Source: Macrophomina tecta (taxonomy: Eukaryota; Ascomycota; Dothideomycetes; Botryosphaeriales; Botryosphaeriaceae). Taken from it: DNA of 64,000 nt. Shown in pieces: positions 33,125-44,804 of the stretch. The stretch is from the NCBI GenBank assembly GCA_024180945.1, contig JAKSGN010000003.1, positions 3,596,001 through 3,660,000 on the forward strand. Direction: 5' to 3'. The stretch's first letter is position 1. Every line of letters begins with the position of its first letter. Both the position numbers and the translations under genes were made by a program. The notes under the pieces are model-generated. The model did not search any database, had not been told where the DNA came from, and worked only from the letters and a program-made list of their open reading frames with translations.

Positions 33125-33334
33125 CTAGTTGTATCGGTGGTTTAAAGCCGGCCAGATTATAAGGGGGAATAGCGACCTACCGTTAGCACGAACGCACTTC
33201 ATAGTAGTTACTATTGTTCCCTTAGTACCCGCGTCTCTACAATCTCGCAAGTCGCTCTTGCTTATAAGAACTTCAAACGAGCTAAGTATACTTTCATAGG
33301 TTTTTTTCATTGTATTAGACTGATCATTGATCAC
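33125..33334 (-). mobile_element. Fragment of a pogo/Fot1-type DDE transposase
   Basis: The open minus-strand stretch contains TIVTTMKCVRANGRSLFPL followed by IIWP, the segment around the first catalytic region of Tc1/pogo DDE endonucleases (typically REMVT.IE.ISA.G..LPPLIIWKG). Only about 70 codons remain. Flanks are AT-rich with many TA dinucleotides (33050-33120), unlike the surrounding GC-richer DNA, as expected after RIP. No terminal inverted repeats were found. Confidence 0.6.
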
Positions 33335-34076
33335 CCAGGCATGCGTATTGTTGCGTCGAGCTAATTATCAGGGAGTGCCGGAGAGTCTCACTCCCTCTTC
33401 AGTGCCGTGACTTCGGATAAAGACTTCCACGTGGGTGGCTATTTGAGCCCACAAAAATATGCAGAACATCTGAGTAGCACAAGTAACCCCGCAAAAGACC
33501 AAAACCCAACCCATGCCGATCTAATTCTCGAAATCAGGTGGTTGATTCTGTAATTGAAAGTACTCATGAAGAACGCTCTGTGCTGGGAAGCAGTGTGATC
33601 AGCGTTAACCGAAGGCAGCACAAAACTTATTTAGGTCAATCTCTATACTGTGGATGATGCTCTGAAGCCTATCGACCTCAACCTGCGTTACGTGAATGTG
33701 CTGGGGCTACCTGGCGTGCTGGGAACGCTATGCCTGATCCCTCTGCCTCTCCGCAGCAGCAATCTTTCCTATCGCCGTCACTGGCCTGTCTTTTGAGCCG
33801 TTCAGTGCGGCTGCACATGCTGTCCACCTTGGTGATTAGCTTGTTGGACTCCTTCATGTAGTCGTTGGAATCACGAATCACTCGATCACGAGCTTCCCGG
33901 ACTTGGTCTAGCGGCTGATCTCGTACTCTCTATTTGGTTTAATATGTAAAGAGTGTAGAATTATCGGGCGACGTAGCGGTATCGAATGAGGGAAAGGAAT
34001 GAGTGCGCCTGTCGATTCAGCCACATCCGGGTTCGCATGTTCCAACACCCTCAAAATTCAAGAGACTTTTTAGCCC
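33335..34076. other. Intergenic, no gene called
   Basis: A minus-strand stretch near 33678-33945 reads as a charged helix (REARDRVIRDSNDYMKESN) but has no clear start, end or homologue. The rest shows nothing. Confidence 0.45.
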
Positions 34077-35275
34077 CTAGAAAATGTCATTCTGAGCGCC
34101 AGCTTCCCATCCACACTTTTTACTGTATGTGGGGAATTTCCCGCTTGGGACTTGAACGTTGTTGCCATCTTGCTCTGAAGAGGACTAAGAGTTAGCAAGG
34201 CCTTCGCGTTTATTTTGAAGAGTTTGATGAAGACTTACGGTTCCATGCCACCATCTGCTTAGCTCCTTTGACGCACAGGGAAGGGTCATCCTCGCAATAT
34301 ACAGGTGGCTTCGCTTTTGCAAGCGGCCGAGAAGACGTCGCGCCAGTGACCTTACACTTGAAGCCTTGCATGTACCTGAAATTGAAATGGCCCGTGTCAG
34401 CTGGGGTGGCATAAATCAGAGGGAGCTGGCCCGGGGCGGAATCTACTTACATGTTTGGCTCTCCACATCCATTAGCGACCCAGAGCCACGCGCAGGTGCA
34501 ACCAGTTGGCGGACAGGCGGGGAGTGCGGCAGGAACATCATAGGTGGCGAGGCGCTTCCAAGGGGTGCTATCGGATCATCAGCATTGGGTTGTTCCCTGT
34601 TCCCCTGCATTCCGATATTTCTCATCGGGCTTTGTGATACGCACTGCACATCAACAGCGACAGGGGCTCTTACTGGTCCAGAACAGAAAAGACAACCAAG
34701 TCTTCCATGGCGATAGCGTTCAGGTCATCGTTGTACGCGATGGCCCAGGCCGTTCCTCCGGCCATGCTGTGGTTCTGCGTGTGCATGAATCCATTTTGGA
34801 TGCACCCTTCGCCCTCGGATCCGCCATTCCAGTCCTCAGGGTGATCGTCTCCATCCGGCCAATCGCTCGTGCGCTCTCCGTTGAAGGAGAGGGTGGTAAA
34901 GGCCCTGTTGTTCGCCAACTCGACGGTGAAGGAGCCACCAGCAGGAAGCTCAAGGAAGTCGCCGTCGTCGGGAGGGAAGGAGGAGCAGCCACGGTCGGCT
35001 TGGAACCACCATTTAGACTTGGGCAGGTTATAGAGCGGCGGCACGGGGGCGCTGTTGTCCCCGTTGTCGATCCCCTCCTCGGTGCCGTTGCGGCAGTACA
35101 TGCCTGGACCCCACTAGCGAATCGTGAATCAGCCCGATATGTAGGTGCGACCATCCTGGATTTAGAAATGTGCGTGGGCTCATGTCCCTTTTTGCTGTAG
35201 GTTCAAACTTACGGCGGCGATGTGTGCCTGCGCGAGGCCTAACACGGCAAGAAGAGTGAGTATGGAGGAATTCAT
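34077..35275 (-). CDS. Secreted LPMO-like protein with N-terminal His (AA14-like candidate)
   Basis: Exons 35275-35213, 35113-34674, 34567-34451, 34375-34239 and 34174-34077 close in phase to give 284 aa. A 17-residue signal peptide ([17 protein letters not shown]) ends just before histidine, so the mature protein starts [15 protein letters not shown]. An N-terminal His is the first ligand of the copper histidine brace of lytic polysaccharide monooxygenases. Family-typical blocks follow: [68 protein letters not shown] (a candidate second His), [31 protein letters not shown] and the ending [14 protein letters not shown]. Many Cys and a uniform block order suggest a conserved secreted fungal family. 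I recall it as close to AA14 (xylan-active LPMOs) but cannot verify this. Confidence 0.7.
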
Positions 35276-36213
35276 GATGTGCATGTACGATTCGCGAAGC
35301 CAAAGAAGATTATTTTCAGTGGCAGAGAGGTGACCGGTTGGTATCTTCGTTGCTGTCAGTCATGGCGTGCTGGAATTTAAAGAAAACATGCATCTCAGAC
35401 GTGTCATATGCTCGACAAGTTTGCTTCATCGTTGTCAATGCTGCCAAGCAAACAATTCGTACGGGTTGCATGTTGATTAGATTTGGGATCAGAAGTACGA
35501 GAGGGCGGAGGACTGGTGGGGTGTGGTAGTGAGGCCGGGGGAGCTGCAACCAATCACACAACCTCAATTTCATCGTCACAGATAGTCCCTTTCTTAATCC
35601 TTGGGCCCTGCTTTTCGCCGAGAATGAAATATTGCAGGGCGCTCATCAAGAAGACGGAGACCCACTTTTGGGGGGTGTCTGTGGCGTGTATTCTCAGCTC
35701 GGCTGCTCGCTTCGGGATCCATCACGTCAGCGGTAGAACCGTTACGGCAGGTGTCACTTGTCCCCGCAACCATTTTAAACGCAGAAGAGGCAGAGAATAA
35801 ATTGGGTTCGTCTTAGTCAGTGACTTCACCCATGATTTGATGAAGGCAATTACACTTCCGCGGAGCATCTGTTCCTTCTCTTGCCCCCTTCCTAATGCGG
35901 AACTTCTCCTGCGCAACTATCTCGTTCCTCTCTCTAATCATCCGTCCTGTTCCCATAGTGCGAGAAGTTTGGAGCGGACTAGCCGTATATCTGGCCCACT
36001 TTGGCCGTAGCTTCGGTGCGCAGGCTCTCTCGTTTGTTCCGCATCATCGTATCGATCCCTCGCGCGCGACGGTGGGAGATGTGGACAAAGGCCTTTGATA
36101 CTGATCCGTACATACCGGTGAGCGTGAAACGTGGCCGACGACGCGGTGCTTTTGATTTAATTTCCCACGTCGCATGCTGAAGAGCCAGCTTTCCCGCCTC
36201 TCGTCCCTGCCTC
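35276..36213. other. Intergenic, no gene seen
   Basis: This is the promoter side of the LPMO-like gene and the 3' flank of the next minus-strand gene. No supported feature. Confidence 0.55.
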
Positions 36214-37840
36214 TCAAATGCCCCTGAGCCTAGCGAAGCCATTTCGTATACTCTCCGTGCTGTCACCGTACTCCACCACCGTAGTCTTTGTCTCCACAAT
36301 GCACGTCTCGCTCCCGCCATCACTCCATGCCGTCCTCCGTCCACCCTGGCTGCTCCCGCCCCTCTCGGCGCCCTCTGCTTCCGCTTCCGCGACCGTGTCG
36401 TCCCCGCCCGCCCAGGTCGAATTCAGCTCGATGTTGCTGTAGTCAATCTTCCCCTTCTTGTTCCTACTGCCCAGCGGCCTCGACCGCTTGCTCCCGATCG
36501 TCTGAAAATCGAAAGACCGCTTCCCTCTGCCGGCGTACCCGCCCGACTTGCGCCCGCTGCCAGACCGGTTGTTGGACGAGGAAGACTCGGAGAAGAGCTT
36601 GGGCGCGACGTGCCGCGCGAACTTGCGCACGATGGGCAGGCAGCCGCAGATGACGACCAGGTTGGCCTCGACGAGGATCCAGACGCAGGGGATCGACACG
36701 GCCCAGGTCTGGTCGAGGTCGGTGAGCATGGGCAGCAGCAGGACGAGCCGGACGATGCTCGTGATGCAGGTCCTGGGTCGGTCATGTTGCCGTCAGCAAG
36801 TTGGCGTCGGGCGGCCACTCCAAGCCTGGAATGGGCGCCAGCGGAGACGGGGGAGCATGGGACGGGAGAGCGACGTACATGGAGCCGATGCTGAACATGG
36901 CGATCAGCGCGGCTTTCTCGAGCAGCGGCATCTGCAGGCGCGCCAGCACGGGGATGGGGAGGACCAGCAGGGCGATGTCGGTCGCGATGTTGATGACGGC
37001 CGTGGCGATGTATATGCCGGTTTTGCTGATGCACTTGCCAGCCACAGTGACGTCCCAGTTTGAAACGATCGGCCTGCAGGGGAAGATGAGGGAGAACATG
37101 ATGCCGAGCGTGTATGCGAAGACGACGAACATGACGATGTAGATGGCGACTTGAAACCACTTGAACGGGGCGAGTCGGCGGTAGAAGAGGAGGAGGGAGA
37201 ATTTGGCGAAGCCTTGAGCAGGCGCGTAGAGCACACTCGCACACATGATTAGCTGGAGGGGCTGTCAGCAATGCTGGATTTTGTAAGCGCCGCGCCAGAT
37301 ACTTGCGATGTTGTAGAGGTTGTAGCGCTCCAGAGGTATCTCCCAGGCATGTACTCCTTGGATTTCATTTTGCCACATGTCTAGAACGGGGTTAGGATGA
37401 GAGGACGGGAAGGTCGATGCGATACCACTTACGCACAAGCAAACATTGACATGCCAACCCAAAAACCTAGTGAATGGGTCAGGAAGAGGTCAGCGAGAAC
37501 AAAGAGCAGACGTCTTCTTACAAAGGAAAGAACAATGCATGCTGTGGAGAGTCAGTAAAGAAAGTTGGCGGAACTTGGCTACAGCAGGAGACTGACCGTC
37601 GTCAATGACAAAGGATCGTGAAACACATATTTTAGTGTACAAGCGCATAAGCAAAAACATGAAAGCGACCACAAGGCCGATGGCGAACACCCAGTATCCT
37701 GTTACATCGCCCTTCCTTGCCGGGTGGTCGAAATCGACACGGTAGCCCGGCGGTGGCTGCAGAGCAGTCAGAACAGTCGACGTAGCGGTCGCTACAGTGC
37801 CGCGTGTTGTCGTCAGATATGTAGTCGTGTATGTGGCCAT
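36214..37840 (-). CDS. Fungal rhodopsin-domain integral membrane protein (2 of 4), with a GC-AG intron
   Basis: Six exons give 434 aa: 37840-37597, 37541-37522, 37466-37433, 37380-37307, 37252-36879 and 36772-36214. The fourth intron closes in phase only if the donor is GCAAGT at 37306-37301, a classic GC-AG site. The nearby GTATCT donor leaves the frame off by one. Exons 2 and 3 are only 20 and 34 nt. The N-terminus is Thr-rich (MATYTTTYLTTTRGT) and extracellular. TM segments include GYWVFAIGLVVAFMFLLM, FKWFQVAIYIVMFVVFAY, TAVINIATDIALLVLPIPVL and CVWILVEANLVVICGCLPIV. The cytosolic C-tail (about 130 aa) is Ser/Gly/Arg-rich with FDFQTIGSKRSRPLGSRNKK. It is a GPCR-like or PTH11-related membrane protein, ligand unknown. 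Confidence 0.8.
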
Positions 37841-39735
37841 ATCTACGGCTCACGCACGCCAGCGCCTGGCTGGGTGAAAGATGGTGGCAGAGTGGTGGCG
37901 CAGATCAGCTTTGCGGGAAGTGGGCTGAGAAGTAGTGCAGTAATACAGCCATTACGATTCAGGGACGTATGATGGGCCTTCCGGCCGAAGACATGGCAAT
38001 TCTCCGCACATGGGCCTAGTTTCACTCCCTCGCAGACACCCAGGAGTTTGGGACCGAATAAGAGGGACACGAGCTCAGATCAATGCTTAAAGGCTCGTGG
38101 TAGCTTCTCGGCTCCAAAGAGAGCAGGACTCAAGATGCAGAATGTCGTTCGATGCTGGATGCGGTGGGAGGTGATGTGCATGGCTCCGCACCCCGGCTCC
38201 ATATTTGCATCCTGTAAGCAATTTCGTCAGCGGCTGCAGGGCACCTCTCCATTCAGTCATCCCGGAGAATCATCCGAGAACGTCTACACGAATCAGTCTT
38301 CTTTGCACATCCACCTCCCAAAGATCGCGATTAGCGGAGCGTTTAACGCGAAAGATCTGGACGAATGAATCGCTCTCGCGATATTTTTTTCCCTTCAGCC
38401 TCATCTCCTCGGTGCGCAAGGACCAGGTCGGCGGCCTGCATCCAGGCTTCGCGTCGCTTACCGTTACCAGCAACGTTCGATCCACACAACGGGAAGGAAT
38501 GGGCGAGCGTTGTTCTGAACGGCGCGGTCCGACCGAGCCGTGCCCGGGAATCGAGGCTTATTGGCTCGTGTCTTGGTGGCACTTCCTGGACTGAGCGGAG
38601 TCTCTGCGCTGTTGTGGCGGTTCTGGTCAGTGCCAGATTTAAGAACAGGTTGCGAAGACGTTGACATCCAGTAGCGGTGAAAAACAGAGCATCAAGGCGG
38701 TGATACGTGCAGTGTAATTCCTATCAATCAGCGCCCGGCACCGGACGGCAGGCCTCTTGTTCCTCAAGGATCTACTTCTAAACGGGGTGCCTCTTTGGAG
38801 TAGCCGAGCAGATCCCCTGAACGGCTGTTGTGGCGAGCAGCTCCACAGTAAATGATCCTGGAGTCTGTGTGTATTTCAAACTGACCGGCCCCAGCGGACT
38901 TGCTACATCATGCGGTTTGAGCAACTCACGATTTCTGGCATTTCGCTGCGTGGGCACAACTTTTACGAGGGCAAAAATCACGGCAGGAAGAAGCTCACGA
39001 CTCATTGGATTGCCGTGGACCGTAAATCTTCTCCATGGCAAGGATAGTTCGCGCAGTGCACGCAGGAACCGTGTTCGCCCCATCTTTTCACCGCACGAGC
39101 CACCAAGGAGAACTTAGCGCTCGGAAATTGATGCACCTTCTCCACCAAAGGGCACGCAACAACTCTGGATTGGCGAGCACAAGGCCGGACCTTCTCGCGA
39201 GCAAACAGGCCTCCAGGTGTGGGTTCTGCGGTGGAAGTACGGGAACATGGCATGGCCTGAGACACGTATTTGCTTTCCTGGATTCTGGCGTGCCAGCTTG
39301 GAACGTCATCGGCAGTTCTGCACACCTCTTTTTCTGACCGTTTGCATCAGGGGAGGGGGATGGGGGGGCCCAACGAGGCACATATGGGGCGGTTTGGAAT
39401 AGTAGGCTGCACAGCAGTAGTCATGTAGACACAACTATCCCGAAGACAGACAAGTTGGAGGCTCGGGGAAAATGCCGCGTGAGGCACAGCACCCGGCCCG
39501 CACCATCTACTAGTAGCCTTGGCGGGCTGCTATTTCGACCAACGACTATCCCGGCCGTCCAACGGTCTTCATACGTCCGGAGTCGACGATGGTGGGGTTA
39601 TCGTTGTAAAAAAAAAAGGGACGCTGCCCTGACTAGCCATCACCTCCCCCTCGACCCCTCCAGTTCCTTGGTGAAGAAAGGGGAGCTCGACGTTCCTTTC
39701 TTCTTCCTGCGCACCTCGACTTTGATTTGCTACCA
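37841..39735. other. Long intergenic region between divergent genes
   Basis: Open frames of up to 107 codons occur on both strands but none resembles a protein family. A short A10 run sits near 39608. The 39650-39735 stretch is CT-rich, as expected upstream of the next ATG. Confidence 0.5.
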
Positions 39736-41639
39736 ATGCGTTTCCACGCCACTGCAGCCCTTTTTTCCGCTGCGGCGGGCGCCGTCTTCGCTGCCGCCGA
39801 GGGCAGCAACACAGGGGGGGCCTCTGAAACATCAAGTGCTACCGCGGCATCTGCCAGCGCTTCCGGTGCTTCGCACTGCGTACGTAAGCACCTAGTTTGC
39901 TCTGACGTTATCCTCGCGTACTTACTTAATCTCTGCGCGGAAAGTGTGCTGCTCTGGAGGCTGCTGGCCTGGCTGTCACCTACCCCGGTGAAGAGCAGTA
40001 CGAAGCGAGGATAGAATCGTACTGGGCAGTCAGTGCTCAGCTGCGGCCCTGGTGCTTGGTCCAACCCCAAGATGCTGCAGAGGTGTCGACTGCCGTCGTT
40101 GCCCTGAAGAACGCCAACAAGACTGAGCAGTGTCAGTTTGCCGTCCGTAGCGGAGGGCACACCGTCTGGCCGGGCGCAAATAACATCGAAAATGGCGTGA
40201 CGATTGACCTAGGTCTGATGAACACAACTACCAATTTTGGCAACGGCACGGCTGGTGTTGGTGCGGGTTCGCGATGGGGTTCCGTTTACGCGACGCTTGC
40301 AAAGGACGGCCTGATGATTGTCGGCGGACGAGCCAGCTCTGTCGGCGTTGGCGGCTTCCTGCTGGGCGGCGGCAACTCCTTCTACTCTGCCCGCAAGGGT
40401 CTTGCGTGTGACAATGTTGCCCAGTACGAGGTAAGAGAGTCAGAATGGCCCTCCTGTAGACCTCCCGTTAATCGGCTTGCAGCTTGTCCTCGGCAGCGGT
40501 GAGATCATCTATGTCAACCAGGAGAGCTACCCCGACCTGTTCCCGGCCATGAAAGGCTCGACCAACAACTTCGGCATCGTAACTCGCTTCGACCTCATCA
40601 CCTTCGAGGACGAGAAGCTCTGGGGCGGCGTTGTTGCCTACCCTCTGGACACCTCCGACAAGCAGTTCGAGTACCTCGAGACCTTCACCAACAAGCTGCA
40701 CGAGGACCCGTACGCATCCATCATCGTCATTCTCAACTACGTCTCGGCTATCGACCAAGTTGTCGTCGCTAATGCCTACGAATACACGAAGGCCATCGAC
40801 CCGGCCTCGCCTCCCGCAGCATTCGAGGAATTCTTGTCTATTCCCGGCAATATCTCCGACAGCATGCGGGTTACCAACATCTCGGACCTCGTCGAGGAGC
40901 TGGAGCAGGCTGTGGGGTATCGGTGAGTTTGATTATTCCTTTGTTGCAGCAGCGTCCGCAGGACTTACTCTCGTCGAAACAGTGACGCCTTCATGACGGT
41001 TACCATCCAGAACGATGCCGAGGTCATGAAGCACGCAGCCAAGCACTTCAACCTGATGGTCGAGCACCTCAACAAGGACGGCGGAGACTGGCTCACCCTG
41101 ACCATGTTCCAACCGCTTCCCTCGCTCTTCGCCGAACACTCCGCCTCGCGTGGTGGCAACGTTCTCGGCCTGGACGGCTCGCCCGAGAACCTCATCCGTA
41201 AGCGCATCCCTTACACCCACCCCCACCTACTCCAACGCTGACTGGCCGCCCGCAAGTGTTCATGACCTACTGCGGCTGGAAGGGCGCAGACAAGGACAAG
41301 ATGTTCGAGGACGCGCAGCGCGCCCTTATCGCCGAGATCCGCGCCTTTGCGCAGAGCCGCGGCAAAGACCACCCGTACGTCTACCTGCCGTACGCCTACT
41401 ACGACCAGCAGCCGCTCGAGAGCTACGGCGCCGCGAACATTGAGAAGATTCGCGCCGCTGCTCGCAAGTACGACCCCGAGGCCGTGTTTCAGAGCATGGT
41501 GCCGGGCGGGTTCAAGATCTCGCGGGTGGGCAACGCTGAGGAGGGATCGGCTGATACGAAGGTGAAGGAGGCACAGGAGGAGCGGGCGAAGGAGCGCGAG
41601 GCAGCGGAGGAGGCGCAGAAGGGACGGGATGAGTTGTAG
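39736..41639 (+). CDS. Secreted FAD-linked oxidoreductase, berberine-bridge (BBE) type
   Basis: Exons 39736-39879, 39945-40430, 40483-40922, 40983-41197 and 41257-41639 give 555 aa. A signal peptide (MRFHATAALFSAAAGAVFAA) is followed by a Ser/Thr/Ala-rich linker. The FAD_binding_4 domain carries RSGGHTVWPG, whose His (about 120) is the covalent flavin attachment site of this family, then VGAGSRWGSVYATL, VGGRASSVGVGGFLLGGGNS and KGSTNNFGIVTRFD. There is no clear second attachment cysteine (CxGV is absent). The C-terminal BBE-like part ends VFQSMVPGGFKISRV. A 45-residue Glu/Lys/Ala-rich helical tail (EAQEERAKEREAAEEAQ) then follows, unusual for the family. Such enzymes oxidise alcohols, sugars or secondary metabolites with O2 outside the cell. 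The substrate cannot be inferred. An alternative ATG lies 9 nt upstream. Confidence 0.87.
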
Positions 41640-43726
41640 TTGCTGCTGCCTGCAGGCCTGCTGCATGCGGCGGTTTGTCTCATGGCTCTTGTTGCGCTTG
41701 TGTCCCCCGCAGAGCCCAGATGGTTCTGCGGTGTCATGTATTGAATGCGAGTAAAGCAAGAAAAGAAAACTAAAAGCTGACGAATTATAATGACAAAGAA
41801 ACGGCGATTGGGCCCCAAATACCAGCTTCCTCCACTGGCAGGACCGATGGAAGCCTCGCGGCTATTGAGACAAGGATCTTATCCGGCTGATAGTGTTGAC
41901 GGCCGAAGTGGTACACAAGGTAACATAGATAACAGTGACGATACACACGTGAGCCGCAGTCTGCAGAAGCGTTGCTCTGCAGGGCGAGTAGCCGCATGTC
42001 TGTGCCAAAAGCCCGCCAAAGTCAGTGCAGAGGAAAGTGAAGAGAGACTCGAATCCACATTCTCTCCATACGGTATGACAAGAACCCCACAGCGCCTCAG
42101 ATCGGCTGAATGCAAGTAGGTAAAGCCTCGGGCGTTGAACGTTATCTGCGGCTGAGGTGGTATCAAAATAGACGTTCAGGTGCACAGGCATGCGGCCCCC
42201 ACAGCCCTAGCCACATCCGAAGCGGGCCGCGCCGCTAAAGCTAAAAGTGGTCATCCACTTATATTCCACCTTCCTCTTCCTGCCATCCGCAAATATTGAT
42301 TTGTAAAGAGGAGTTTTTGTAAACGGCTGTACCCATCTGGGCCACGTGGGGCAGGAGCAGCATTGAATTAAGCTATCTGCAGGCTGTCTGCAGGTCCGGC
42401 TGTTCACCTGCATATGTCAGAATATGTAAGCTTATTGTGGCGTCTTTGGCCGTTGCTTGTGTCGAAGTGGTACCAACCGCCCAAGCCACAAGTGGCTCCG
42501 CTGGTGGTACTGTTTCTTGTCGCTCCCACAACCTGTGCAGGACTGTCGGTGGGCCTGTCATCGGGGGACGCTGTAGAAAGCACGAAAGACCACGAGGAAA
42601 CATCAACGCCAGAGGCTGCATCAGAAATCTTAATCGACACCGCGTTCCACGCTAAAACAGCCCTTGCTCTGGGGAAATCATGCGGTTGCGCTAGCTCAGC
42701 CCTATACATCAGAGCGCGGAATGGTACCTGGTGGCCTCGGCGCCACAGCCAAAAGCGGCCCCTCGGTGCGCAACATCAGCAGCCACCAACATGCGTCCCT
42801 CACCTGCCGTTTGCTCTGCATGCGGCTCTTTGTTTTTGCTACTCAATTCTGCAAGCTGAGCCTATGGCTAGCCCAGCCTGTGTCACAAGGTTGCATCGCT
42901 TGGGTCAAAGCCTGACTACTGATGCTGCCAAGTCGGCGCTTCGCCCACGCCTCCACGCAAATAAGCAGCACCGAGTGAGCGGGCCATCGGAGCGTGCCGC
43001 AGACGGATGGATTGCGCCCACAGAGATCTCGCATCCTCCAAAGCTTCGCATAGTGCTCGCCGCAGCGTCAGTGTTCTGAAGGTCATGGTTTCCCCCGAGT
43101 TTGGCGTTCAAAACAGCATGGCGTCAAGTGCTCACATCCTTCTCCGAGGCTTGGTTAACAAGTCATACGAAAGGGATTTTGGACTTGGGCCTGGCCAGAC
43201 CCCGCGGCTGCTCTTTCGCCTTTGACACACCTTCATAGTCATGCCACCCTCCTAAGGCAGACTCGGCAGGGCTGTTGCTTATGTCGACCCACACTCCGCC
43301 CCGAATCTACAAACGGGTGCCCTGATCAGCCCGGTCGAGGCCGCAGCTAGCATGTCCCATGAGCAGCGTAGAATTTGAATGAGGAAGCTCGTCCGCCGCC
43401 GAAGTATCCGCAATGTGAGGGCATGCATTGCTTGAAGCTCATTTTGCCCACCTAGGAAGGCAGTTTCCCCAGGGCTGCCCCCCCCTCAAGCCTTCGGTTC
43501 ACACGCCACCTCATCAACACCACCGCTCAGCTCGCCATGGAATGAACGCCTCATTCTAGGACCCTTCGCCTGAACTCTCGGCGTCCCTTGTCGCCATTCA
43601 GGTCTTTCGTCCGAGTCTCATCGCCCCTTATAAAGCCCAGGTCCAGGCCGTCCAAAATGACCATCCAACAGCAGCACCAACCTTCCAGCTTATACCACAA
43701 GTTCAATCACTTACCTCCCATTCACC
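41640..43726. other. Long intergenic region, no gene called
   Basis: The longest frame (42414-43079, 221 codons) lacks any motif and has strongly changing composition, so I reject it. Nothing else is supported apart from the TATA box listed for the next gene. Confidence 0.5.
43629..43634 (+). promoter_or_regulatory. TATA box of the GH23-like gene
   Basis: TATAAA within CCCTTATAAAGCCC, 98 nt upstream of the ATG at 43727. Spacing and context fit a core promoter. Confidence 0.6.
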
Positions 43727-44804
43727 ATGTTCTCCATTGCTACTCTGGCCGTTCTGGCCCCTTTCCTCGGCCTTTCCCAGGCCAGTCCCTACCCCCCTGA
43801 GGTTGCCGCCCCCATTCCACCTGTTACCCACGTGGGCTACAGAGTCGCGGCCTGGAATGGCACCGTTCACCCCTCAAAGACGGAGAACGTGCCCACTCTC
43901 ACCCGCCGCGCCACCGGGGGTGTCGTGACGAGCGGTGCGGCCGTCAGCACCATCAACAACCAGGACGGCATCGGCGGCGGCTCCGACACGTACAGGCTGT
44001 ACACAGGTGACGGCTCCCTCGAGGCTGGCTGGCCCACCAAGGAGCAGTGGGTCTCGTTCGAGGACATGTTCAACAACAACAAGCAGATCATGTTCAACTC
44101 CTGCGGCTGGAACGGCTGGGGCGCCAACGACAGCGGCCCGGAGATTGGTGCCATTTACGATGCCATCCAGCAAATCGCGCAGGAGACCAAGGTGGACCAT
44201 CGGTTCATCTTGGCGGTTATCATCCAGGAGAGCAAGGGCTGCGTCCGCGTGCCTACCACCGGGTCAGTTCATCCGAGGAAGGGCGCGTGGTGCGGGAAGT
44301 TGAGGAGTGAGCTGATGGTCCGTCTGTAGCAACATCGACCCGAACATCTGGAACCCCGGCCTGATGCAGGACCACAGCGGCGACGCCACGTGCAACGATG
44401 GCCGAACCGTCCAGAACCCCTGCCCGACCAGCACCGTAGGCATTACCACCGTCCTCTGGGACCGGACAGAGCTAAAGTTTCCACAGATCTTCCAGATGGT
44501 CCGCGAGGGCACCGCCGGCACGACTCGCGGAGACGGCCTCGCGCACGTCATCAACCGTATGTTGCCATTCCAGTGCATCGACCCAAGAGAGCCGGCGCTG
44601 ACTCAGAAAACAGAGGCCCAGAACACGTACCACGTCACCAAGTCGCGCGCCTTCTACCTGGCGGCCAGGTACTACAACAGCGGCTCCATCGGCGCCAGCG
44701 GCAACCTCGAGGACGGCTGCTGCACCCACTGCTACGCCAGCGACATCGCCAACCGCCTGACCGGCTGGGTTCTTGCCGACAGCAAGTGCTACTTTGACGG
44801 CTGA
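43727..44804 (+). CDS. Secreted GH23-like lysozyme/transglycosylase-type protein
   Basis: Exons 43727-44262, 44330-44556 and 44614-44804 close in phase to give 317 aa. The signal peptide ends near residue 19 (LGLSQA). A propeptide-like segment ends in TRR at 60-62, a possible Kex2-type cleavage site. The catalytic-type motifs of the lytic transglycosylase fold are present: the ES pair in FILAVIIQESKGCVRVP (Glu168) followed by NPGLMQDHSG, matching the GLMQ motif. Further on are YYNSGSIGASGNL and the Cys-rich CCTHCYASDIANRLTGWV. The fungal family is secreted, and by fold should cut beta-1,4 linkages in peptidoglycan or chitin-like polymers; activity in fungi is little known. A role against bacteria or in wall turnover is inference. 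Confidence 0.78.

Noticed and set aside
33678..33945. Charged helix reminiscent of a small tail-anchored or Sec61-gamma-like protein
   Set aside because: The diagnostic TKP-type motif and the membrane segment are absent.
42414..43079. 221-codon plus-strand open frame
   Set aside because: No recognisable motif, composition shifts along its length, and the antisense frame is equally open; probably chance.
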